A stretch of DNA of 64,000 nucleotides from Adineta steineri. Lineage: Eukaryota > Rotifera > Eurotatoria > Adinetida > Adinetidae. The stretch covers positions 254,490 to 318,489 of the forward strand of contig CAJNOI010000067.1 of assembly GCA_905250115.1 (NCBI GenBank), written 5' to 3'. Position 1 is the first letter of the stretch. The number at the start of each line of letters is the position of its first letter. The translations under genes and the position numbers were made by a program. A model generated the notes under the pieces. The model was not told where the DNA came from, did no database searches, and worked only from the letters and a program-made list of their open reading frames with translations. Positions 55,412-64,000 of the stretch are shown one piece after another.

Positions 55412-56381
55412 TTAGCATCTAATCAAATCAAAAAAAGCTTTTCGAAATACAGTTCCACTACTTAAAGTATAAACATAGAATGGAATTCCATTAGCTAAAT
55501 AAGTAAGAAGAAGAACAAAATTATAAAGCATATTTTCAATAGCTACACGAAGATTAGATTTGACTTCTTCAGATGTAAATGTTGAATATAATTTTTCGAT
55601 AGATAATGGAATTGTCAATAGACCAAGAAGAATTACTTGTACAAAAAGCATTACTAACAGATGATGATCAGCTTTATCCGATCGTTTTGTCGATTTTGAT
55701 TGACTGACAGTTAATACATGTGCCGTTGAATGATAAATACGATTTCGAGAATGACGTACATTTGAAATAGTCAATAAACCAAAGACTGTCATTATTGCTA
55801 AAGGTATAAGAATAGCACAAATAGCAAATAACATATCATTTATTAATCGACATGCCATTCCATTACTAAAACATTTGCCTGGAGTATTAATAAGATTTGA
55901 TTCATAACAATAAAAACATTGGCAATGAATAATAATTGAGAAAAATGTTACTGCAATGATACCACGTCTAGCATTTTTAATTGAACTCAGATGTCGTCGA
56001 TGAACATCCATAGATGATAAAAGCCATCGATCAATTGTTGCTAACATAATCAACCAAAATGCAATTGCACGAAATGTAAATAAAGTAAAACCACGCATTT
56101 TACAAATCCATCGAACTGTATCAGAAAGATCAATTGTTATACTACTTAATATTCGAGGACTGAGTCCAGTAATAAGTGAAATAAGAGCAGCTACTGAAGA
56201 ATACAAGAATTATATTGCACAGGGATTTGAACGAAGAGTTTTTTTGTAATAACACAAAAATATTCAAAATATTTCCAACACAATCAAAAATGAATATAAA
56301 CGTAGCAAAATAACGATTCGTTTGTGTAACTTTATTATTGAAAGTTAGTACTTGATCTGCACTCGATGATGATGATGACAT
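55412..56381 (-). pseudogene. Rhodopsin-type (FMRFamide-receptor-like) GPCR with two lesions
   Basis: The gene starts MSSSSSSADQVLTFNNKVTQ, with helix 1 (FATFIFIFDCVGNILNIFVL). Helices 2-7 follow: SVAALISLITGL, the TM3 end WLIMLATIDRWLLSS (Asp-Arg-Trp in place of DRY), a Cys pair (CKMRGFTL and GKCFS), HLLVMLFVQVILLGLLTIPL and NGIPFYVYTLSSGTVFRKAF. The two parts are in different frames. A run of seven A at about 56243-56249 shifts the frame, and the expected ...RSNPCAIYFLYSS has TAA at the Tyr codon (about 56214-56216). The rest is clean. It is a recent pseudogene, or sequence errors in a homopolymer region. The family role would be a neuropeptide receptor. Confidence 0.8.
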
Positions 56382-56934
56382 TGAATGTGATATATGAAGA
56401 ATTCAGTACTTTAATATCTACGACTTGCAGATGTGCGCGCCACGGATAGTTAATGGCAATTAATAAAAAAGAATAATATTGCGTGATTTAACGAGTCGGT
56501 ATCTAAACTTCGCTATCAATCAGAATAACTTCTTTTATGTTAATTTATATGATACAGACAGTAGACTTTGCTTTCACTAGCAATATGGAAGTGTGTTCTT
56601 ATTCATTTTTTCATTAATAAAGACAAATGTACTAAATCGATGGCACGCATTTGTTATTGAGGTAGTATCATATACAAGATGTCAAGTAAATTCTAGAAGA
56701 GATTTTTTGCACTTATAATGATCATAAAAAAAACTTCTTTTTGAATCTGTGTATATTCAATATATAAATACGCAAAATTTATCCATTAATATTTAGTTCT
56801 AGCATTGATTAACTATAATTTATAGAGCTTATTAATAGTTATCAACCGAAACAACGAAAAATAGTCAACATTAGAAAAACCGGAATTGATGCACTTGTTG
56901 TTCAGTTAGAAAACTGTGATAAAAAATTTAAACG
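56382..56934. other. Intergenic DNA
   Basis: AT-rich; no supported feature. Confidence 0.4.
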
Positions 56935-57076
56935 ATAAAGATTAAAACTTTTATTGTAGATTAAAAATGAAGTAAAGTTTTTGTGATTAATAATGTTTTC
57001 ATAAAAAGAATAGAAGAAAAAAATTGAGATTAGGTAATGAAAGTCTTTATTTTTCTGTCCTGTCGTCTTCCAATGA

Positions 57077-57731
57077 TTAGCGAGACCAACACGTTGTTGG
57101 TTGATCGTTTATATCCATCCAAAATCGTGTATCATTACGAACATTTCCATATGAATAATAACTCCATCCTCCACTTGGATAGTTATTTCCATGGCTTGCA
57201 CCCCATTGTGTCCACTGTGCATTAGCATATGTTGCACCATTCATTCCTGGAATATAACGACTATCATGAAATTCAGCTGTAACCCATCCTGGACCAAATG
57301 CATCTTCACAGTATGCATCAACATCTCTGATAGTTGAAAATGAAGAAGCTGCAACTTTTGGAGTTGTTGCAATATAACCCATTGTCCAACCACAATAGAA
57401 CTCTTTTGGCATTGCATGGTCAGTACATGTCATTGTATAGGCTGGACGTGGTGATTTATCGGTTTGTTTACAAAGAACAGGTAATCTTGTATTACAATCT
57501 GTATCACCCGAATAAGGATTGCAGCCTTTTGCAGTATCGCATGTAACTAAATCAATGGCCAAATCATTTTGATGAGACACTTTCGCTACAGTCATACCCA
57601 TTTTACCTAGAAGAGATAGGGATCAAAAGTAATTTATAAGAAATCACTGAGAAAAACTTACCAGATACGACTGAAATAAGTACAATCGAAAAAACCATTA
57701 GTGAAGCCAAACAGCTAGTAACAGAAACCAT
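57077..57731 (-). CDS. Secreted lectin-like protein A of the palindrome, 199 aa
   Basis: Exon 1 (57731-57662) encodes the signal peptide MVSVTSCLASLMVFSIVLIS. A 53 nt intron follows, then exon 2 (57606-57077); total 200 codons with the stop. The mature protein has several conserved Cys (for example DCNTRLPVLCKQ) and a C-terminal module with EDAFGPGWVTAEFHDSRYIP and RFWMDINDQPTTCW. From memory this FGPGW..AEFHDG..RFWV.INDQP..CW signature also occurs in bacterial secreted proteins; I do not know a defined function, and a carbohydrate-binding role is only a guess. TATATAAG lies on the minus strand at 57835-57828. It is the divergent mirror copy of the gene at 58346-59003. Confidence 0.85.
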
Positions 57732-57827
57732 TTTGAATAATTTGAATAACGATGATATTCACTATGCTTGGAGTCGAAGAAACGATACTAGGTTTCGAAT
57801 GTGATTTGAATAGGTATTCGTAGACTA

Positions 57828-57835
57828 CTTATATA
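57828..57835 (-). promoter_or_regulatory. TATA box of palindrome gene A
   Basis: TATATAAG on the minus strand, 97 bp upstream of the start codon. It sits in the duplicated promoter shared with the opposite gene. Confidence 0.6.
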
Positions 57836-58243
57836 CCCTTCCGACTACTTCCGAGGTCTGCACAAATACTATGAGAAAAATCTATCAACCTTATCGTTAT
57901 ATACCTTTCTTTCTATTCTTTGTATTTTTACTTGTCGGAAGAAAGAAAAAGAGTCATTTAACGTATCTAAATGCATATTACTTACTCTAAATCATGAAAG
58001 AAACTTATGATATATTAGTTCCGACTTATTTTGATAATAAGTACAAACGAAATTCGGAATTAAAATATCATCACTTTCTTCCATGATTTCGTGTACCTAA
58101 TATGTATCAAGATACCTCAAATCACTCTCTTGCTTTCTTCCTACTGATAAAAGTGCAGAGAAGAGAAAGAAAAGGTAACTAACGATAAGGTTGACAGATT
58201 TTTCTCAAAGTATTTGTACAGAGCTAGGAACTAGTCGGAAGGA

Positions 58244-58249
58244 TATAAG
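58244..58249 (+). promoter_or_regulatory. TATA box of palindrome gene B
   Basis: TATAAG, 97 bp upstream of the start codon, the mirror of the box at 57828-57835. Confidence 0.55.
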
Positions 58250-58345
58250 TAGTCTGCGAATACTTATTCAAATCACATTCGAAACTTAATATTGTTTCTT
58301 CAACTTCAAGCATAGTGAATATCATCGTTATTCAAATTATTCAAA

Positions 58346-59003
58346 ATGGTTTCTGCTACTAGTTACTTGGCTTCACTAATGGTATTTTCGGTTGTACTTA
58401 TTTCAATCGTATCTGGTAAGTTCGTCTTGCTGATCTCTAACGACTTGTTCTTAATTTATCATTCTTCTAGGTAAAATGGGTATGACGGTGGCAAAAGTGT
58501 CTCATCAAAATGCTTTCGCGATTGACTTAATTCAATGTGATACTACAAAGGGTTGCAATCCATATGCGGGTGACACAGATTGTAATACAAGATTACCTGT
58601 TCTTTGTAAACAAACCGATAAATCACCACGTCCAGCCTATGCAATGGAATGTACTACTGATTATGCAATGCCAAAAGAGTTCTATTGTGGTTGGACAATG
58701 GGTTACATTGCAACAACTCCAAAAGTTGCAGCTTCTTCATTTTCAACTATCAGAGATGTTGATGCATACTGTGAAGATGCATTTGGTCCAGGATGGGTTA
58801 CAGCTGAATTTCATGATAGTCGTTATATTCCAGGAATGAACGGTGCAACATATGCTAATGCACAGTGGACACAATGGGGTGCAAGCCATGGAAATAACTA
58901 TCCAAGTGGAGGATGGCGTTATTATTCATATGGAAATGTTCGTAATGATACACGATTTTGGATGGACATTAACGATCAACCAACAACATGTTGGTCTCGC
59001 TAA
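58346..59003 (+). CDS. Secreted lectin-like protein B of the palindrome, 200 aa
   Basis: Exon 1 (58346-58415) encodes the signal peptide MVSATSYLASLMVFSVVLIS. A 55 nt intron (GTAAGT..TTCTAG) leads to exon 2 (58471-59003). The joined frame is 201 codons with the stop. It differs from copy A by about ten substitutions and one extra residue, nearly all in the first half. From PKEFYCGWTMG onward only one residue differs (Arg for Ser in GGWRYYSYG). The same FGPGW/AEFHD and RFWMDINDQPTTCW features are present. The two genes are transcribed away from each other from a shared central region of ~600 bp, so co-regulation is likely. Confidence 0.85.
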
Positions 59004-59150
59004 TCATGGGAAGACGACAGGACAGAAAAATAAAGACTTCATTACCTAATCTCAATTTTTTTCTTCTATTCCTTTTATGAAATCATTATTAATCACGACA
59101 ACTTTACTTCATTTTTAATCTACAATAAAAGTCTTAATCTTTATCATTTA

Positions 59151-59748
59151 GGTGTTTTATTACTGTATTCTATTTGAACAACAACCGAACTAAACTTTTT
59201 TAGAATAAGTCTCTGAGAAAACCAGATACCGGCTTTAGTTTGACATCTCGGATTTCGCTGATTGAGGGTGTTGGTATGTAATGATTTGATCACCCTCATT
59301 CATATTCTTTTTATGTTCTGTTTTGTTTTGTATGATGCTATAACATTACCATTCATATTAATTATCTCAAAATTTATGTATTCTAATTCTACACAAAAGA
59401 TTGAAACTTTGTTAAAAAAAGTATTATATTACAAATATTTGACTTTTCTACATTAAGAAAATTTTTTTTCAAAAATATCATTAATAATTGTTTATCTGTG
59501 TTACTTTCATATTACAAAAACGAATTTACTACCAATGCAAGAAAAACTATGGTTTTTAGAAAAGAAAAAATAGATATTTCATTTCATTACGATTCTTTTT
59601 ATAATTATTATTCGTTTCTTGATACATATTTTATTTTATTTTTTCTGTTCTGTATGTATACGAAGCAAAAACGTGCTTTTATGTACATCAAAAAGTAAAT
59701 TACAAGTAACCTATTCATTATCGAGCTGTAAAAAAAATCAAATTTTGC
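59151..59748. other. Intergenic DNA with a weak hairpin
   Basis: GAGGGTGTTGGTATG and ATCACCCTC at 59263-59302 form a degenerate member of the telomere-like family. Nothing else is supported. Confidence 0.4.
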
Positions 59749-60316
59749 ATGTCGTTATCACCATCATTTATAAGATTTCTAACAGAAAGAGGATCCAGAC
59801 GTAGTGATCCTTGCGTTAAAGTATTAATTTGGTGTTCATGTTTTTTTGGTTTATGTGGACTTGTGTTTGGAATCAATGAATATCATCAATCAAAAACATA
59901 CGTCGAACGTTATTGTCAGATTAAATCCAATCAAGTCGTAGGTCCTTTGAAAAAAAGTCGATGGAAACCAGCATGGAATATTACCATTTTAGATGAAGGA
60001 AATGATCGAATAGAATCGAGTTCTACATATTCTCTAAAATGGTGGGCTACAAGTGTTGCACAAGCGAAAAAAGTGAGAATATTTTACATGTTTTAAGTTA
60101 TTTTCGTTCCTTTTTTCGAATTAGTTAAATCAAATCTATCGATGTTATCGACATCATAATTATCCTTCCCCTGGAACATGGTCTTGGCAATGGAATAAAC
60201 CTTCGAAATTAAAAGCATATAGTTCTCTTTTTGCTTTTTTTGTCCTTTTTATTGTGGGAAGTGTACTTTTTGTACTTAGAAAATATTATCAACATCAAGA
60301 AAGACGAAGACAATAA
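59749..60316 (+). CDS. Two-helix membrane protein, 171 aa
   Basis: Exon 1 (59749-60072, phase 0 at AAA|GTGAGA) and exon 2 (60125-60316) are joined by a 52 nt intron ending GAATTAG. The protein starts MSLSPSFIRFLTERGSRRSD and has helix 1 at ~23-43 (VLIWCSCFFGLCGLVFGI). A ~95-residue loop with several Trp and Cys follows, then helix 2 (~138-160, LFAFFVLFIVGSVLFVL) and a basic tail (QHQERRRQ). Both termini are basic, so they probably lie in the cytosol with the loop outside or in a lumen. No family is recognised. Splice sites and phase are clean. Confidence 0.75.
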
Positions 60317-61140
60317 AGATGAAATATTAATTTCCGATCGATTGATTAACAAGATTGCTTCTTAGATTGAAGTTTGATGTGAAATTTTAGTAGAAAATGA
60401 AATCAATATATTTGATTACATAACCTGAGTATTACTTAATCATTTATTATAAAAAAAAATCTTAATTATTCTGCGCTTTTAGAAAATTATATTGACGTAT
60501 TTATGCATATACAAAATTGTTGAATTTAAGAATATGAATATTTCGTATTACTCATAGGTGATTCATTGTAAAACTTATTAAATAATTTGATATTGATATA
60601 AAAATATAGTTAGTTTTCGTAAAGATTGATTGGATATCTTATCACAAAGAAATAATAAATTAATGCGTTGATTGACGAAAAGGGAGATATGTATGCTATT
60701 TGAAATTGAGGAGTGGATGTGGTCTATTTATATATCTACACCCACATTCTTTTTTGGTGGTCCTTTATAAGCAACAGTTTCGGTAATGTACGGACTGTTG
60801 GTAATTGAAAATGCTCTATGACGAAGCAAATATTTGAAAACAATGTAAAAAGAATGTACTGATTCTGATTAAAAATGCACTAGCAATGCTTTTACTCACT
60901 ATATTGTTCTGTACCAACAGCAAACAATAAAACTCACAAGAAATGATTCTTATTTTGTAGTTAGATCTGCTGATGTTTGCTGTGAAACGATATAATGCTA
61001 GTAAAAATGTTTTTCTTGTAAAGTTTTACTTTACATGACCCAATATGTTGATGATATTCATAACGAAAATAGGTCAAAAGTCCAACGGTCTCAATGTGTA
61101 CCATATCAAAGTTTCAATTTTTATATGAAACCAATGTAAC
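60317..61140. other. Intergenic DNA
   Basis: AT-rich. GTGGATGTGG..CTACACCCACATTC at 60712-60752 is a weak hairpin of the dispersed family. Confidence 0.4.
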
Positions 61141-61497
61141 ATGGAATACATGAATGGCATTGGCTTCCGAAAATACTTTTTACTTTTTTTTTCTAACTAA
61201 GTAAATATGTAAATAGAATTTCTTTGTCAATGCGATTTCATTCATTTGGAAGCGACACTATAATTGAATTTATGGAGCAAGGAATCTTAATAAACATGAC
61301 AGATAGAAATGAAATACATGACTACCATTGGCTTCATAAAATATTTTTATTTTTTTTTCTCTAGTAAAATAAATATGTAAATAGAACTTCTTTGTCAGTG
61401 TGATTTCATTCATTTGGTCGTTGACAAGAGAAAAGTTGGTACCATCACTACAACTGAATTTATTGATCAAGTGATCTTAATAAACATGACAGATAGA
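61141..61497. repeat. Tandem duplication of ~175 bp at the 5' end of the last gene
   Basis: Two head-to-tail units (about 61141-61313 and 61314-61497) share TACATGAMTRSCATTGGCTTC, TAAATATGTAAATAGAA.TTC, GATTTCATTCATTTGG and TTAATAAACATGACAGATAG. The second copy supplies the likely start codon (61486). The first carries the same ATGACAGATAGAAAT upstream, without an open continuation. Confidence 0.75.
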
Positions 61498-63785
61498 AAT
61501 ATGCAATTCACACGCATCTCCGCGAATTCCTATCGGTCTCGTGTTACCCGCGTACGTCCAAGCGACGTTCCAACAACTTATAGGAGCAGCAACAACAGTA
61601 ATCCTGCTTTTGCATCGGTAAGTTTATTTATCTGTCTAAAGAAAATTACTTTATCTAACTTTATATCTTATTTTCTAGCCAATAAGCACACATATGAAAC
61701 GTATGCAGCGTAATAGATCTAGAGACATCGAAGATACACGAAGGGGAACTATGAGAAACTCAAATGTTAAAAAAAGATTCCAAATGTAAGTAGATCAACA
61801 TATTGAATTATAGTCCTGAAAGACATATCACGGTAAAAAAATTAACGTTATTATATTTAATTCTATTTTTTCGGAATCTTCTTTATTCTGTAACATAATA
61901 TTGAATATTTGTATGATCATACCGAAGCAAAAGTTTGATGAGAATAGATTTGAATATTTCGCTACGATTAAGAACACTTGTTCTGTTTTGATCTACTTAT
62001 GAGAGTGATAATTAGTCAGTTGAATGTGATCTTGTCAACTGAATATGTACACTTTATTCATTTTTATTATGATCTTTAATTGTAGGAGATGTTCTTACGG
62101 TCAACTTGCGTGTTGCTTCTGCTTGGCGATCACTCTTGCTCTTTTAGTGAGCACAGTCATTGGTACTGTACTTGCTATTGTCTTACGTGAGTATTCTACC
62201 TCTTTTTTTTATCGTTTTTATTTGTCTTTATACCATAACAATATGATCGTTAGCACATACGACCACCTTATCAACAACAGTCACGACTGCTACAACAACA
62301 ACAGCAACAAGTAAGTAAAATTATTATAATGATGAAATTTTTTTTGCAAGATAACTAGTTTCGAATCAGACAATAGGATGACATAGATATGCATATATTC
62401 CATCTAATAGAAACTTTTTTTGGTTTCGAATATTGCTCAATTTTAATAATTTACACGTAATAAATTAAAGAATCTGGCGGGCAATCAGATTTGATGCTTT
62501 ACCTGACTAGAGCAAGTGCATGTCTTAATTTTCAAGTTTATGATTGATCACGTTAGATAAGCCCGTAATCGATCTAAGATTTATCTAATAGATGTGGTTT
62601 TAATTAAAAAATATATTTTTTAAACTTGGGGCGCGCCATGAATAAGTCGATCATTTGACCGCGCTTAGTAAGAGAGAAGCGAATTCTGCATTCTTTCATT
62701 CAATTATACAAAAATACATCGAGAGTTACCTGAATTCCGAAAAAAATCTTGAAGTTTGATGAAATCCATTGTGATCTTCAGGGTGGGTGTAGTTATAGAA
62801 TATAGAGTAAGCACCCACACCCATTCGCAGTAAATAATATGTGTGACTGAGAGAATTGAATATGAAGGGCAGAAGAGATGCGAGAGGAAGGTGAATGAAA
62901 ACAAAAAAAAACATGAGAGATGAAAAGGATGTATCATTACCAATGGGCCGAACATTATGAGTTAACGCTTTCTTCATTAACTATATTTCTCTCGATTCTG
63001 TTTGCTTTTTCCTTCTTGGCCATCTTTACAGAAGACGGATCTGTCCAGCCTTATGTTAAACTACTCATCTAGTCATTGGCGAGGGCCAAGAACCACGACA
63101 CCTGTTAAACTTTTTCTCTTAATACTCTCTAATACATGGTTATTTTTCTAATAATAGCTTCAACATCGACCAGTAAGAAACAAATTTTGAAAATATATAT
63201 TTATAATTGCTGTGTACAAATATAGCTTCAACCTCGACAACAAGTGTCACTACCAGCACTACTTCAACGTCATCGACTAGTAAGTCAAAACATATTCTCA
63301 TGATAATTTAGTGTTTGAGATGTAATTAACATTTGACAAGTTTTACAATCCGACAGACATGAAGGCTTTTGAAAGAATAACGTTTCTTTCGATTGTATAA
63401 AAACTGTCTTAGATGATAGAATACAAAGATTTAATGTAATATCATCGAAAACTAAAATTCAAATGTTGAGATGAAATCTCTTAGATTAAATTTTATTTTA
63501 TTAAATATGCACTCTTACAACACTACGTCTTTTTCGATAGGTACAACATCAACAACAAGTACAACGTCATCCAGTAAGCAATGAATTTTGAAAACATATT
63601 GACAACTAAAATATGCACTAATCTAGCTTCAACCTCGACAACAAGTACTTCAACAAGCAGTTCGACTTCATCAACAAGTGCCACAACCAGTACAACTTCG
63701 ACAACGAGTACTTCATCGACCAGTTCAACTTCGTCAACAAGTGCCACAACCAGTACGACCTCGACGACAAGTACTTCAACATCAA
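61486..63785 (+). CDS. Type II membrane protein with mucin-like stalk, 5' part only
   Basis: Eight exons are readable: 61486-61617, 61679-61785, 62086-62186, 62254-62310, 63158-63172, 63226-63279, 63541-63573 and 63627-63785. The gene continues past the window through donor A|GTATGT. The N-terminus is an ~80-residue basic tail starting MTDRNMQFTRISANSYRSRV. A Cys-rich membrane helix follows (~84-112, LACCFCLAITLALLVSTVIG). From exon 4 on, a Thr/Ser-only stalk is encoded by phase-1 exons of 57, 15, 54, 33 and 159 nt. The last of these holds two tandem 63 nt units. The plan matches the kelch membrane gene at 10205-12571, so a kelch or other ectodomain probably lies beyond the window. The stalk should be heavily O-glycosylated. 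Confidence 0.75.
62311..63157 (+). other. Large intron of the stalk gene
   Basis: An 847 nt intron containing the hairpin at 62780-62826 (AGGGTGGGTGTAG and CACCCACACCCATTC). Nothing else is supported. Confidence 0.5.
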
Positions 63786-64000
63786 GTATGTGTGCAAACA
63801 TATTTTGAATATATGATTGAAGATCTGCATATAGATCGAAATCGAACTTGATGGGATTTAATGATTTTGTCAAGAGTTATTAGAATATTCCTGAAAGTAG
63901 ATCTTTTTGAGTTTTTTTAACTTCACGTACGGATAATTAGCACAAGTGCAAGAAAATGCTCAGATATTTAATAAAAAGGAAGCTTACGATAGTACATGGG

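Larger units (their letters stand above)
56935..59150. repeat. Large palindrome: two ~1 kb inverted arms
   Basis: The left arm is about 56935-57930 and the right arm about 58130-59150, with a ~200 bp central spacer. Each arm carries a complete two-exon gene plus its promoter and 3' flank. The arms are roughly 90% alike in the promoter and 5' exon regions. They are about 98% alike over the last ~330 coding bases. Confidence 0.9.

Noticed and set aside
56222-56238. GTTCAAATCC-like tRNA B box on the minus strand
   Set aside because: It lies in the coding text for RSNPCAI of the GPCR; no A box or cloverleaf stems are nearby.
63523-63873. Val/Glu/Leu-rich minus-strand frames at the window end
   Set aside because: Antisense of the Ser/Thr stalk exons.

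Overview
The window reads as nuclear DNA of a bdelloid rotifer, probably a Rotaria- or Adineta-like animal. This is inferred from three things. The DNA is AT-rich with many 50-70 nt GT-AG introns. The gene families (type II membrane kelch proteins, NHL-ectodomain 7TM receptors, LDLa/EGF 7TM receptors, F-box/LRR, TPR and FMRFamide-receptor-like genes) have a flavour I associate with bdelloids. About 15 short hairpins are built from TGTGGG-type repeats, which I recall as the bdelloid telomere unit. No database was consulted. All gene models come from reading frames plus splice sites, and most were checked by exon phase.

Layout. 0-13 kb: a kelch gene exon (+, 3.2-4.2 kb), a cluster of small DNA transposons (piggyBac-like, TA-flanked and hAT-like MITEs), a decayed secreted-protein gene (8.3-8.7 kb), and a two-exon type II membrane kelch gene (-, 10.2-12.6 kb). 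13-20 kb: mostly gene-poor, with an F-box/LRR gene (-, 16.8-18.6 kb). 20.8-30.3 kb: one six-exon receptor gene with a signal peptide, two tandem NHL exons, two copies of a ~128-residue module and a 7TM domain; every internal junction is phase 1. 32-37 kb: a tiny Gly/Pro/Tyr-rich protein gene, a decayed TPR gene, a ~590 bp dispersed repeat and a nested DNA transposon. 39-42 kb: a second kelch exon (-), which is an inverted paralogous copy of the 3 kb one, and a small secreted cysteine-rich protein gene. 42.6-50 kb: an intronless amidase that may be horizontally acquired (-), and a 1572-residue LDLa/EGF/7TM receptor (+). 50-56 kb: a stand-alone domain normally seen ahead of TPRs, a claudin/PMP22-like gene, a second copy of the 590 bp repeat, a sigma-class GST with a readable promoter, and a rhodopsin-type GPCR pseudogene. 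57-59 kb: a ~2.2 kb palindrome made of two divergent secreted-protein genes. 59.7-64 kb: a two-TM protein gene and the 5' part of a type II membrane protein with a mucin-like stalk encoded by tiny in-phase exons. That last gene runs off the window.

Themes. Many products are surface or secreted proteins: receptors, mucin-stalk kelch proteins, claudin-like and lectin-like proteins. The genes appear to evolve by modular phase-1 exon duplication, inverted duplication and gene conversion. No retroelement reverse transcriptase, rRNA, tRNA or CRISPR array was recognised. The candidates most worth following are the gene-boundary telomere-like hairpins, the phase-1 exon-module genes and the converted palindrome.
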